Shown: one piece after another, positions 1-18,573 of the stretch
Layout: each line of letters starts with the position of its first letter
Position numbering within the stretch: the stretch's first letter is position 1
From: Pelodera strongyloides
Lineage: Eukaryota > Nematoda > Chromadorea > Rhabditida > Rhabditidae
DNA length: 64,000 nucleotides
Assembly: GCA_036852015.1 (NCBI GenBank)
Contig: JAANDG010000032.1
Span: forward strand, 434,001-498,000
Reading direction: 5' to 3'
The notes under the pieces: model-generated
Databases searched by the model: none
What the model saw: only the letters and a program-made list of their open reading frames with translations
Told to the model about the DNA's origin: nothing
Made by a program: the position numbers and the translations under genes

Positions 1-698
1 TGCTGTGATAAGTGATAATGGATTAATTTCTCATGAATCAACGTAGTTTTATTGATTTCGAACATTTTCTTGCCATTGCCATGTTGATAATAGAACTAGC
101 TAATTATATATAGCTCATTAGATCGATTAGTATAATCTGAGTACTGTGCATGTAAAAGCTCTGTGCATGAAAAATACAGTTTACAGAAGTGTTGTGTTGA
201 ACAGTTGAACACTTAAAAGCGACAAAGAATTATTTTGTGTTCAATTTTGCTTTATATTCTTTCAACAATAAATGATTATATTTATTTGAATTGGCTTAGG
301 TATTCTTGAGTTGGTCGGGGTTGGATACACCCCATGTTGTATACCTCAAATTTTGAAGATTGTGTCAAGCTTTTTTTCGTAAGTCTACTGTATGTTTAGC
401 TTAGTATATCAAAAAGTTTGTCCATATTCCCTTCATTTTATTGTATAGCTCTGCTTTGGTGTTTACTATTTACTGGCACGGGAAATGACGTATTGTTTTG
501 CCGTTATGGCTGTAGTCTGTTTATTGTAGTTTGATGTCTCTCTTTCTGTGTCGGGAGTCCGTTCAATTGATACGTTGTCGGTGCGAGAATGTCGGCTTAT
601 CAGCACGCCTTGGTTCCATTTGGTGCTCTTTTCCGATCGACTTATTCAAACGGACCTAAGTTTACTTTGCTGGCGCAAGTACAGAGAAGAGAAGAGCC
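1..698. other. Upstream region of the crotonase-family gene
   Basis: AT-rich, with no ORF of note and no recognised repeat family. The first coding exon of the downstream gene starts at 699, so the last few hundred bases presumably hold its promoter and 5' untranslated sequence. No clear TATA or initiator element can be assigned by eye. Confidence 0.4.
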
Positions 699-3576
699 AT
701 GTCAACTGGTAGGTTTATTAGTACAGTAATACATTAGGTTAAGGTGCCCTCGTTATCGATCAAACGGATAAACCCTTTTTGTGGTTTCACTCACTTGTTA
801 ATTACTGTGATTTTTCATAGTCTGATGTAGTATTTGGCTAAAAGTTCTTCTGATTTATATCTGACGCTTTGGTCAATACAATACACATGCCCGCATTTTT
901 TTAGTAAAAACCGAGAATCAAAACGGTGTCTTCTTGGTTTCAATTAACCGTCCGGAGAAGCGCAATTGTGTAAACCATGAGACAGCCAAAGCTCTTTTAT
1001 ATGTGAGTTTTTTCGATTATGATACCTTCGATTTTGTGGATTTCCTTTTTTATTACACACGTAATATTGGTTTAGAGTTTCGTTTAGAACTCTCTCCGAT
1101 ATCATTCAACAGCATACTGTTAGTTCAGAACATAGTAAATCAGTGCTCGCTTTGAAGTCTCTTCTAACTGAATTTGGTACTTTTTTCAGGCATTTGAGAC
1201 TTTCAACAAGACGCCCGAACTAAAGGTTGCTGTTCTATTTGGAGAAGGTTCGTGACTTACAGTACAACTGCTTTACCGTTTTATCTCTCGCCGTCTATTC
1301 AGTCCTTTTGTACAAGCATTTCTCCATATGTTTTCTATATATCTTAATAAAATGTGAATACCACTTTATTGCTTAAGCATCTTAAGCATGTAGAATCCAG
1401 GGTCCCTGGGTCCCGTTTGCTCTCGAAGTCGGGGATCTTCATTTCTAGCTCCAAATCCAAGGCGGTGTCTCTTAGCCGATCTGTCCCATAGAAATACATT
1501 GCTTTTCTCATTTATTTTTGTTGTATTCCAGGAGACCACTTTTGTGCTGGATACGATTTGCAAGATGTGTCTGAAGGAAAACATCATCGTGTGGACAAAG
1601 AGTTTGTGGAGTTTGTACGCAAACACCGATTTATGGTGGGTTTGTTTATTGTGTGCTGTATTTAGTTGTCGAGTATAGTGCGTGGTTCGTGAACGGCATA
1701 CTGTCTCTCTACTATGTAAAAATGACAAAACAAATACCATAAACCAAAACCAGGTGCAATACCAGGTACACCTTAACCTTTAGTATAGATTCATGGCAAA
1801 CCAAAAATTGTTCATCGTTTCAGGGCCCCACAAATATGCACTTGAAGAAACCTGTTATTGCGGCCATTGAAGGTTTTGCTGTAGCCGGAGGCTTGGAGTT
1901 GGCATTGATGGGTAAGCATTCTTTTTGATATCAACAGGGTTTTTATTACCGTATGTATTCGCCCAAAAGTATGGATGCCGTACCTATGCGTTTCGTATTA
2001 GTTATTATGGTTATGCATGAATTGATTGATGGCTCTGATTCTGATATGCGAAATTTACAGGCATGGCTTGCTAGATGATTTACCGGTTCTTTACGACATA
2101 CTTTACGATGTAGCGTAACAGCTGTCAGCGTAACTAGTTGATAAGGTCATATTTTGTCTTTTGAAGCGCTGTGTCTGAGGACAACATTTTGAGCACGTGT
2201 GTGATGTACATTTTCAACAAACTGTGTGTAAATCGGATTAATTTCAGCCGACCTGCGTGTTGTTTCTGAATCAGCTGTGCTGGGAGTGTTCTGTCGTAGA
2301 GTTGGCGTTCCTCTGATTGACGGTGGAACAGTGAGATTACCAAAGGTAATAAAGTTTTGATTCTCAATTGTATCGAATCGGCGGTAATAATATTTATTTC
2401 TAGGTTGCATGATACGTTCATTTGTAAAATGTGACAATTACTGTATGTGGAAGTAGCCAAGTAGCACATCATTTTCTTTTGCGTCAGTTTTCATAATGTT
2501 AATGTATCACACACTTGTTGTGCTCATTTTTTGTGTTCTTTGTATATATGACGATTGTATTCATCAATGCAGGTGATTGGCCTTGGCCGTGCTCTGGACC
2601 TTATTCTCACAGGACGTGACGTATCGGCAGCGGAAGCAAAGCACTATGGACTTGCCAATCGATTGGTGAAGAAGGGACAAGGTACTGTATTGATTATTTA
2701 GTTATTGATTTTTTGCGAGTATGTTAGGTTTGTTACATGTTTGCCTGCTTGATGTGTATATGTGTGTATCAGTTTTCAAGTGAATAGTGTGGTAGCATTC
2801 ATTCAGTACAATGTTTGAGTTTCCCATTAGATATTAGGAAACTTGAAAGATTTGCTACTTTTGTTTGTGTGCTAGTTGAGTCAGTGATTTTTTATTATTA
2901 TTAATTATGGCTTTATTACAGCTCTCTCGGAATCGATTGAGCTTGCACGGCTTATAATGAAGAATCCGGAGGTTTGTTGATGTTAACTTATATTGGAATA
3001 TATTGGTTTTGCCATTTTTTTAGACTATTTTATGTAACTCGGCTTCAGTTTATCAGTATGTATGCTACTGTATGCATTGTATGCTATTGATGTAATGCTA
3101 TTGTATGCATTGTCTTTTTTACTGAACGTTTTGTTTAGTTATGTATGCTAACCGATCGTGAGTCCGTGTACCATTCCCTGAATGTCTCTGCGAAAAAGGC
3201 CATGGAATTTGAATACGAAAACGGGACGGGAATATTGAATGAGGCGATTAAAGGTTTGTGAATTTGTATTATATTGTTTCTCATGAATTATTTGGAAATG
3301 TTTGTTTTGCTCACATGTGCTATGCTAATTTGCCTTCACTCCTTCGAATTAAGTTCTTGCTGAAAAAAAGTAAAAGCGTTGTACTGTAGAGGAGGATCGA
3401 TATAGGCCGTATGCTTTTTTTACACATTAGTTCATCAGTTTGTAGACGTGAATGGTGTGTACGTACACACATATATCAGTCAATTATATGCTAATTTATT
3501 CCGCTTGCTGCTCTTATACAAATATTTGTTTTTAGGTGCACGTAAGTTTACGCAAAAGAAGAAGAGCAAGCTGTGA
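699..3576 (+). CDS. Enoyl-CoA hydratase/isomerase (crotonase superfamily) protein, 10 exons, complete
   Basis: Coding exons: 699-708, 905-1002, 1190-1247, 1532-1635, 1824-1911, 2248-2345, 2573-2681, 2922-2971, 3139-3253, 3536-3576. All introns are GT-AG and phases agree, giving 256 aa, a normal length for a single-domain crotonase. Visible motifs are the N-terminal INRPEKRN strand, the first oxyanion-hole segment FCAGYDLQDV (about residues 59-68) and the second oxyanion segment IEGFAVAGGLELALMAD (about 105-121). Glu115 sits where the first catalytic Glu of rat hydratase (E144) lies. The second catalytic Glu (E164) appears replaced by Arg in FCRRVGVPLIDGG (about 134-146), so classical hydratase activity is doubtful; many uncharacterised family members share that CRR-GVPLIDGG form. 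No targeting peptide or peroxisomal SKL ending is obvious (it ends KKSKL). A poly(A) signal AATAAA lies at 3628-3633. Confidence 0.93.
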
Positions 3577-3627
3577 GAATACTGTATATTTGGTGTTGTA
3601 ATATACTGTAAATTTGTACAAAATGTG

Positions 3628-3633
3628 AATAAA
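3628..3633 (+). promoter_or_regulatory. Poly(A) signal AATAAA of the crotonase gene
   Basis: Canonical hexamer 52 bases after the stop codon at 3576, followed by a T/TG-rich stretch. Position and context fit a cleavage/polyadenylation site for the preceding gene. Confidence 0.7.
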
Positions 3634-3649
3634 CTTTTAATTAATGAAG

Positions 3650-4470
3650 TTGTTGTTGATTATTCACTAATTGCTGGTTGCCTTGCCAAATCTTACTGTA
3701 TGTGTTGCATTGATCGAGGGTTCATTATTATTGCTGTAGGTAACATTTTTTGTTTGATGTGTCACGTTAGGATGTTAGTTATAGATTAAGACAGTTGGAG
3801 ATTTTTTGTTTTAAAAATAATTATCTATGTGTCGAAGCGGTGTCCCAACTTTAGTGTCTCTTCTGCAGAATATTACAAATTTGAAGCGTTTCCTGAGTTT
3901 TCTCTGGGGATAAGTTTGGGATTACGGTATCTTGTTTGCTAATTGCTATATACTTATTTAGTTATGGGATAATGCAGCCACATTTTCTTTGGTACATTTT
4001 CTTTGGTATATTGGGCGTGTTTAGAATTTTCATACGTTTATCGTTTGAGGGAGAATTTATGTATTACGGTAGCCTTGTTTACCATTTTTTACTAGAATTG
4101 GAAAAATCCAGGTTTCTGAGATGCGTAGTTGTTAAGAATAGTAGAACGGAACGAGGACCTTTTGTAGTACTGTAATATCATCGATCAGGTAAAAAATAGC
4201 CCAGTTCTTCAAAACGTCTGAAGCTCCTTTCAATCATTGCCGTGAGAAATTCGATAGATCTGCCAAATGGCGTCCATCCAGTTTTCTATCGTTCTTAGTT
4301 CTACGGTCTCTCCCCGTCTCTCTACCATCTCACTCTCTCGTTCTCTCTCTCTCTCTCTCTCTCTCTTCGGAGCCTTTTTGATTTCCTCTAGATTAAACAC
4401 TATAGCGTTGCTCTCGTGCCTACTATATTGTGGCTTTAACCCTCTAGTATAATTATTTGTTTACACTACT
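3650..4470. other. Intergenic, with a CT microsatellite
   Basis: No gene recognised. A (CT)n microsatellite lies at about 4335-4363. Short ORFs here are AT-rich or low-complexity and show no splice-site support. Confidence 0.4.
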
Positions 4471-5176
4471 CTGAACCTGACCCGCACGGTGCACCGCAGA
4501 CTTTCCCGCATGGTGCGGGTTTGCAGGACCGCACATGCGGGAAAGTCTGCGGTGCACCGTGCGGATATGTCTGCAGTGGGAAAAAATTCGAAAAATAATT
4601 TAATGTTTGTTTATTGTGTAATTTAGTATATTTCATATTATGTGCCATGTAGAACACTTCACATAACATATATGAATAAAGCCTCATAAGACATAAGCAC
4701 ATGGGTGGAATTGAACCCTGACCACTCATCTGTAGTCAGCGCCTTCAACCACTCAGCCATAACCGCACATGTGGCAAAAGGATGGAAAGGCGGAGACGTC
4801 TCTCGGCTGGCAGTCATTTGGACTATGTCCTAAGCGTTTTTGGGAGGCAACTTTTTTGCGTGGCGGGTTTGTCTGCAGGAAACCATGCGGGTATGTCTGC
4901 GGGAAAGTCTGCGGGTATGTCTGCGGGAAAGTCTGCGCCTCGCGGTTATGTCTGCGGGAAAGTCTGCCGCATGGTTGGGCGAACAAAAGTGTGGCAATGT
5001 GTAATTTCAGCAAGTTTCCGCATGCTGGCAGAGTATGCGGGAAAGTATGCGGGAAAGTCTGCAGCTCTGCGGGAAAGTCTGCGCGCACGCCACACCATGC
5101 GGGAAAGTATGCACGCACGCCCAAAACGTGCGGGAAAGTATGCGCCGCACTATGCGCCCCAGAACGTAGTAATTTG
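4471..5176. mobile_element. Non-autonomous inverted-repeat element with GCGGGAAAGTCTGC arrays
   Basis: A 706-bp block flanked by the 8-bp direct repeat ACACTACT (4463-4470 and 5177-5184), which reads as a target-site duplication. The left end (CTGAACCTGACCCGCACGG) and the reverse complement of the right end share the pattern CTG..CGCA...GTGC followed by ACTTTCCCGCA. Both arms consist of degenerate repeats of GCGGGAAAGTCTGC/TATGCGGGAAAG in mixed orientation. An 8-bp duplication plus subterminal arrays is typical of hAT-type DNA transposons. No transposase is present. A tRNA-like sequence sits inside. The outermost TIR bases match poorly, so the exact ends are tentative. Confidence 0.55.
4697..4770 (-). 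repeat. tRNA-like sequence (SINE or tRNA pseudogene)
   Basis: On the minus strand this reads as an A-box-like GGCTGAGTGGTTGAAGGCGC, an anticodon-like loop CTACAGA and a good B box GGGTTCAATTCC. The acceptor stem does not pair well and the piece lies inside a transposon-like block. A tRNA-derived SINE head or decayed tRNA is more likely than a functional tRNA gene. Confidence 0.4.
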
Positions 5177-5184
5177 ACACTACT

Positions 5185-6840
5185 TTATTTCTGTTAATTA
5201 AGGAATTGAACTCGTGTCTTCTTGATGTCAAACATCTATGGGTTTTCGATGTAGGAGGTGGGCGATTCTTATCTATAGTATTCCGGTTTTTTTCTGTGTG
5301 ATTTGGGCTTTATGCCGTTTGTGACGTGCTTTAAGTGCTTAAGAACTAATACTAAAGAGAGTGTCCGATGGCTTTAGTAATGCACTGTGACGTCATCAAA
5401 ACCACGCTTTGTTTGATGTCTTGTATTTTGTGTAGTGTTAGGTGTATGCTTTTCGATGATTAATATAACTCCTCTTGTTCGTAAACTGTCTTTTATTTTG
5501 TTCCGCTGCACGTGTGCATAGATCTAAGAGCTACTGTGTTTCATAGGTTCATTCATGTGAGAACGTTGGCTTGCGCACTTGCACCTCGGCATCACGCAAA
5601 CCGGAGTTTGGCAGCATTTCGTCGCCGAAAAACGCGCGCTACATCGCGTAGCGGACGTGCCGTTCGAAATCACTGCTAGCTTACAAGCGCTTACGGATTT
5701 CCTAAACTTGTACAGAAGTCATACGTTCTATAATTGATAACCATGCGGCAAATTTTAATGTCCCTTTGTATGAATTTGTGTTAGAAAATTCTTTATTGCC
5801 TCTTTAGTTTGCTGGTTTTATTAGCCAAATGTTGTGTGTTCTTTCTTTGGACAAAGTCGATATTTGAATGTTCACAGGGGATTTATACTTGTTTGGACAA
5901 TGTTTGATCAGCAATCCACGTGTTATATTGACGTAGATTGTGGGGGTTTATTGAGTGCGTGTGTCTGTTATGTTAGTGTTCGGACAGTATGCCTTGGTTT
6001 CTCAATTACAAAATATTCTCTCTTCTTACGAATACGAACTATATATTGTGAGTTTATGGTTAGTCAGCTTAGACTTTACCATATTATTTTATTTTTTCAC
6101 CTGTTGGTGTGTCGCTGTTTGGCATCTGGCGCATGATTGTTTTTATCTGTTTATCCATCTCCAAAGGAAATGGGGCTCTATTTTGTGATTTTGTGTGCTG
6201 CTAGGGTTTCTGGTGCTTGTGAGACTAAATTACCGTAATGGGATCTTTGTGAACCTTTTAATGTGAGCCCAGTGAGGTTTCTTCTATGCGCCTGCTTGAA
6301 ATTTTGTTCCTATGATATGGTAGTGATATTCACACGCATGTTTTCGACTACTTTTCAACTTTCCATTGAAAGTTGTTTATGTTAATTGCTAAACTAATTA
6401 GTAATTATTCTGGAAGAATCGGGAATTCCGACGTGTAATAATTTTGGAGTAGTGTTTTGTGCTTTTGATTAGTACCCTTGAAACACGTATGAATAAGCGC
6501 GGATTTCGATTTGTCTTTGTTTTATGGTAGGGCGTTATTATTCATTTTTTTTTTAAATTTACTTTATACTTTATATTATATTATTTACTTTATATTTACT
6601 TTCAGTTAGGCACTGATAATTTTGTTTAGTATTGTACGAAATCCAGCTAAAAAAAGTAATTATAAAATATTAATTTCCAATGTTTACTCGCTTCATTCCC
6701 ATATGTTTTGGTATATTTGTTCCACGTGCATAAGAGATCAATGGGGAAGAAAATGTAGACAAAGAAAAAAAAGTGTGAAAGGGAACCGAAAGACTGTGGA
6801 ACGGAATGGAGAATTGGAGAGTGAGTGAGCTCTGATGATT
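5185..6840. other. Intergenic, no recognised gene
   Basis: AT-rich, except for a short GC-richer island at about 5565-5690 that has no convincing reading frame. A B-box-like GAGTTCAATTCC occurs on the minus strand near 5199-5212, perhaps another tRNA-derived remnant. The ORFs at 5834-6188 are low in coding signal. Confidence 0.35.
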
Positions 6841-6843
6841 GAC

Positions 6844-7416
6844 GGCATGTTCGCGGCGGCTATCTGGGTCTTGGCAAGTTCGCTCCGCAAAAGTGGCGGC
6901 TATTCGGCGAGGATAAACTTGCCGCGAACTCGCCAAAACAGGCGAAAATGCGGCGGCTATCAGATAGCCGCCCGATAGCCGCTGCGAACTTGCTTGTTTC
7001 AGGCGAAAATGCGGCGGCTATCCGGCGGCTATTCGGCGGCTATCGGGGTTTTGTGCACACACGAGCGATACGACTCACATTTCTGTTTTGAGAGCGGAAT
7101 GCGGGGTCTCAGTCGGTTTAATTACCCAAGTTTGAGGTTAGCACTAACCCCGAGACGAGACCTTAACACCATACTGTGTGTCTCGATACAATTTTGTAAA
7201 GAGTGATTTCGGGCATGTTGGTCAATTTCATTTTTTTATCGTTTATATATTTTTTTTCGGAAGAAAGGTATTTTTCTCTGGACCCTCCTCGCCGAGAGAG
7301 TGTCCGGCGGCTATTCGGCGGCTATCCGGCGAGTTCGCCCCGCCTTCAATGATTGTCGCGCCTTCAGACTTCTCTTGTCGCCGAATAGCCGCCCTATAGC
7401 CGCCGCGAATATGCCG
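6844..7416. repeat. GCGGCTAT array with inverted ends (probable MITE arms)
   Basis: Two clusters of degenerate repeats built on GCGGCTAT/ATAGCCGC (about 6856-7043 and 7302-7407) face each other. The outer ends are complementary: ACGGCATGTTCGCGG near 6841-6855 against CGCGAATATGCCGT near 7404-7417. This is the architecture of a non-autonomous DNA transposon with subterminal repeats. I could not identify a target duplication. Confidence 0.5.
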
Positions 7417-7772
7417 TAGAGAACGTAGAGGGAGGGAGGGAGGGAGAGAGTGCATCAGTTTTTGGAGGGAAGAGAGAGCTAGAGCATTTGTGACGAATGT
7501 GCCACATGCCAAAAGGTGTATAGTTTTAGAAAACTGTGTTCCCTCTTGTGCTTATAGTGCTATTTTTGTTAGAGATGTTGTAATATCATTGTGCTTGTGT
7601 TGAGTTTGGTTAAGATTTAACCACACTTTATGTTGGCTACTGTAAGAATTAGGAAGCACTGTTTTCGTCGTTGGTGGTCCTGTTTCTGGTGGACCATCCA
7701 GGTTTCGTCCTCGGACCACCCAGGTTGCTGACAGACCTCACACGTCGTAATTTCAGGGTACCGGCGCCCATA

Positions 7773-14680
<6,908 letters not shown>

Positions 14681-15735
14681 TTATTGATTTTGTTGTGGTC
14701 GTTGACCAAACTACAAACTACTGTAGTCATTGGGCCATGGCTGGTTTCGATGTTAAACAGCCTTTAGATTTTTAGTATTTCACCACGAATTCTATGCACT
14801 GATTGTGAGTTGAGCTTGTCCTTTGTAGTAGGATCGGTCGTGCATTTCCATGTATTGTACGCTAAGTCGAGTCAATCGATAGTCATTTGCATGTAATGCG
14901 TGGGAATGCAGTAAGACAAATTCAAACCTGTTTTTGAGGCTAGAGCCATTTTTAACTGTCGAAAGATCAATACGGGTCCTGTCGGGTTAGGGTTTTTTCT
15001 CCGTCGTCTTTGTTTTAATGTCTGATATCTGTGATAAAGCATTATTATTTATAGGAATTTATGTGAATTTTGATGATAAACTACTAATCTATTGAAGGCA
15101 AAATTATAACCAAATCGCATGTTGTTGATAACATCGGTTTATGAGTTTTAATGAGTGTCTTCTGAAAAGGAAAGAAGGATGTTTCTTGTAGTTATTAGAC
15201 GTACTCATCGTTTCTAGGTTCCCGCTTTCTATGAGTATACATAAATTAGTGTATGTTTTTCCATTTATTATAGTAGAGACTAAGAACGTCAAATACCCTT
15301 AAAGCGAATATGTAGGCACTCAAAATGAGCAAAAAAAAGCGAAACTAGCGTTTCCATACCAGACGTTAATTTAAATAGGCGACTGAATATGTAAATACGA
15401 AATTGGAATGCGCTGCATCTTGAATCTTGCTATTTGCCGATTTAAACTGAAATTTATTCAATCGGACCCAAATTTATGCAAGGGTCCGAATTAGCGTTTA
15501 CTATGGAAAAGGCGAGCTTTGTAATTGATTTTCTTTTAAGTGGACTTTTCTTTCGTTTGAGTAGACTAATAATGCTGAGTCGGTTCTAGAGTATTTATTG
15601 CTTGAAATCTTTATCTTCCTGTGAAATGGTTTATTAAATGTGGTGAAATGTTTTGTTTGTTATTTTTGTGTATTATGCGGACGCATGAAAAAAACGCAGT
15701 TTCAAAAAAACGCAATCGGCGTAAAGTATTGGCGG
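14681..15735. other. 3' flank of apyrase gene, intergenic
   Basis: No gene seen. At 15298 a CCCTTAAAGCGAATATG sequence resembles one end of the AGCGAAATAC MITE family without a recognisable partner end. Confidence 0.35.
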
Positions 15736-15739
15736 TTGT

Positions 15740-16875
15740 TACGGCAAAAGTGCCGTTTGTGCCTTGGCGATACCTAGGCGTTGTCCAGGCGAACGCTAGG
15801 CGTTTTCCAGGCAAAAGCTAGGCAAATTTTATTTTTCTGCCTTGGCGATACCTAGGCGGTTTCCAGGCAAAAGCTAGGCAAATTTTATTTTTCTGCCTTG
15901 GCGATACCTAGGCGTTTTCCAGGCAAAAGCTAGGCAACTTTGGTTTTGTGCCTTGGCAATACCTAGGCGTTGTCCAGGCGAAAGCTAGGCGTTTTCCAGG
16001 CAAAAGCTAGGCAAATTTTATTTTTCTGCTTTGGCGATACCTAGGCGGTTTCCAGGCAAAAGCTAGGCAAATTTTATTTTTCTGCCTTGGCGATACCTAG
16101 GCGTTTTCCAGGCAAAAGCTAGGCAACTTTGATGATACCTAGGCGTTTTCCAGGCAAAAGCTAGGCATTTTCCAGGCGAAAGCTAGGCGTTTTCCAAGCA
16201 AAAGCTAGGCAACTTTGATGATACCTAGGCGTTTTCCAGGCGAAAGCTAGGCAACTTTGATGATACCTAGGCGTTTTCCAGGCGAAAGCTAGGCGTTTTC
16301 CAGGCAAAAGCTAGGCAAATTTTATTTTTCTGCCTTGGCGAAAGCTAGGCGTTTTCCAGGCAAAAGCTAGGCAAATTTTATTTTTCTGCCTTGGCGAAAG
16401 CTAGGCGTTTTCCAGGCAAAAGCTAGGCAACTTTGATGATACCTAGGCGTTTTCCAGGCGAAAGCTAGGCAACTTTGGTTTTGTGCCTTGGCAATACCTA
16501 GGCGTTGTCCAGGCGAAAGCTAGGCGTTTTCCAGGCAAAAGCTAGGCAAATTTTATTTTTCTGCCTTGGCGATACCTAGGCGTTTTCCAGGCAAAAGCTA
16601 GGCAACTTTGATGATACCTAGGCGTTTTCCAGGCAAAAGCTAGGCATTTTCCAGGCGAAAGCTAGGCGTTTTCCAGGCAAAAGCTAGGCACCTTGATTTT
16701 TCTGTCTTGGCGATACCTAGGCGTTTTCCAGGCAAAGCTAGGCAACTTAGATTTTTCTGTTTTGGCGCTACCTAGGCGTTTTCCAGGCAAAAGCTAGGCA
16801 ACTTTGATGATACCTAGGCGTTTTCCAGGCGAATGCTAGGCTAGGCGTTTTCCAGGCAAACGCTAGGCAGCTTTA
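15740..16875. repeat. Composite minisatellite, CCTAGGCGTTTTCCAGGC family
   Basis: About 1.1 kb of a composite tandem array. The core is CTAGGCGTTTTCCAGGCAAA followed by AGCTAGGCAA. Longer units alternate with spacers TTTTATTTTTCTGCCTTGG and CTTTGATGATAC. The mix of unit lengths suggests higher-order expansion by slippage or unequal exchange. No coding frame is kept. Confidence 0.9.
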
Positions 16876-16879
16876 TCCC

Positions 16880-17340
16880 ATGACAACAAAACTGCGATGA
16901 TGTACAGTGTGCATAAGATAAAATTCAATCTTCTTGAAAATTAACACTGATGATCTTCAGAAACATGCATGGTTAAAGCAGTATTTGTATCACAATAATG
17001 TGAATGAAGTATGAAGTTAAAATATGCAAACTTGCCGGTGGATACCGTATTCAAGGAGCTTGGGTTGAAGACAAAAAGAGAGAGAGAGAGGGAGTGTGTG
17101 TGTGTGTGTGTGAGAGAAAGGAGAGACTTTGAACGTTTGTATTTTTATTTGCTAGAGGGACCCGTAGTATACTGTACCAACGAAAAGGAAGCTCATATCA
17201 TAGATGCGGAAAATACGTAAAGGATTGCAAATTGTAATGTTAGATGTTAGACAAACTTGATCAAGTCCACTGGTAACTCAGCGGTTAGCAACAACACGCA
17301 GTAACTTTGCGTAGGGTGCTACAAATAAAGCTACGGTAAG
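16880..17340. other. Intergenic with GA/TG microsatellite
   Basis: Contains (AG)n then (TG)n at about 17077-17115 and a weak tRNA A-box-like TAACTCAGCGGTTAGCA near 17273. No gene recognised. Confidence 0.4.
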
Positions 17341-17342
17341 TG

Positions 17343-17496
17343 GGATAACTAATCAGTTTAAGATATCGATTTCCTCTACGTGTCTGCCGTCTTGATGACG
17401 TGTCCGTCGTCTGGGCATCTGGATTCTGCTCGGTTCTGGTAGAGAAGTAGTGGCACGGTAGGTGATCTTCGGCATGGGAACCGCACACTCGGAGGA
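17343..17496 (-). other. Possible terminal coding exon on minus strand, unrecognised
   Basis: After an acceptor-like CACCTTCCAG, the minus strand stays open from about 17496 to a stop near 17343, with coding-like content (segments ECAVPMPKITYRATT and RHVEEIDILN at the C-terminus). It could be the missing last exon of the carbonic-anhydrase-related gene, but it lacks the family's usual C-terminal pattern (N-x-R-P-x-Q-x-L) and the phase link is unproven. Confidence 0.2.
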
Positions 17497-17651
17497 GCCG
17501 GGCTGGAAGGTGAATATGTGAGATGTTAGAGGTTAGGGTTGACCCAGATAATTGCGTGTGTTGCATCCTCACATTACAGTGCGCCACAGGGACGGAGTCC
17601 TTGCCGTGCGCCTAAGTTTTACTTTGTCGTGAACGCCCAACGGAAAGTAAA

Positions 17652-17902
17652 TGGGGTTTCCAAGAATGCCAAAAACCGATTCTCCTTCCAAGTATCAATT
17701 GCAAAATAGTGTGCCAATCTACCGTAATTTTGCGTAATTTTCCGCATTATAGAAAATCCGCCATTAAAGCTAAGCATTTGTTGAACAAATGGTCCCGTGG
17801 CGATCGGCCGAAAAAACTGCCTGTAGATATGCTCGTGTAGTGCCAAGATACGGTAAATTTTTCGATACTTGGAAGGAAAATCGGCTATACTTGGAAACCC
17901 CA
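17652..17902. mobile_element. MITE, TGGGGTTTCCAAG family
   Basis: Inverted ends TGGGGTTTCCAAG and CTTGGAAACCCCA bound about 250 bp with partly complementary arms (GATTCTCCTTCCAAGTAT against ATACTTGGAAGGAAAATC). The related element at 41122-41405 shares the internal segment AATGGTCCCGTGGCG. Confidence 0.7.
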
Positions 17903-18066
17903 TAATCCCCTCACCTTTGTTCCCTTGTGTGCGATATTTGTCCGAATCAATCTCTCGTTGTGATCCATTAATTGCCGACAATTGGGAGCAATTGGCATAT
18001 TCTGATCATTAGGCGCCGAGTGTTGGGAGAGCTTTGCCCACTCATCGTACTAAATAGCTGAATTCA

Positions 18067-18219
18067 GCGGCCGTATGCACCAACACGCAGGGAGCTCTCC
18101 CTGGCCTCCCCAAGTGGAGCTAAAGAGTGTGTAGAGACCAGAAAGTGCGAGAGCAGAAGAGATTCAGAGCGCTCGTGAGCCCAGGGAGGACTCTCTGTGT
18201 GTTGGTGAATACGACCTCA
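18067..18219. mobile_element. Short MITE, GGCCGTATGCACC family
   Basis: Left end GCGGCCGTATGCACCAACAC and right end GTGTTGGTGAATACGACCTC are inverted repeats, and the arms carry CAGGGAG/CTCCCTG-like complementary segments. Related sequences occur near 21010-21160 and 62230-62365. Confidence 0.6.
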
Positions 18220-18573
18220 GGATGAGATTGCTATCAGCTATCTATGGACTATTTTCTGTCGACTCTAGTTACGCTCTTGCAAAATAAACTTTGCATGATT
18301 GAGTTCCGATGTGGCTCGAACATTTACTCAGAACCATCATGTTAAAAAACCGTCTCTTTTCCGCGGACGCGATTACGCTGCGCGCCTGAGAACGTAGTAT
18401 GCGTGTTTTACGATCTTATTATATCAAGGAGAAAGGTTTATTTGTCCTCATGTCTAAAACAAAATCCATACTACTTTTTAAGGATTTGGTATAAGGTATA
18501 AGCAGTCCAACTTTGAGGCTTTGAAGTGTATTGGAAAGTCGCCTCATGCGGAAATAGCCGTCTGATAACTTAA

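Noticed and set aside
4753..5197. Overlapping open frames of 120-142 codons on both strands
   Set aside because: They are open only because of the GCGGGAAAGTCTGC repeats. No splice sites or domain.
15740..16875. CRISPR-like regular repeats
   Set aside because: Spacers are themselves repeated, the repeats are composite, and the genome is an animal with spliced genes. It is a minisatellite.
17619..17981. 120-codon minus-strand frame
   Set aside because: Lies across a palindromic MITE (17652-17902). The same MITE family elsewhere is not open.
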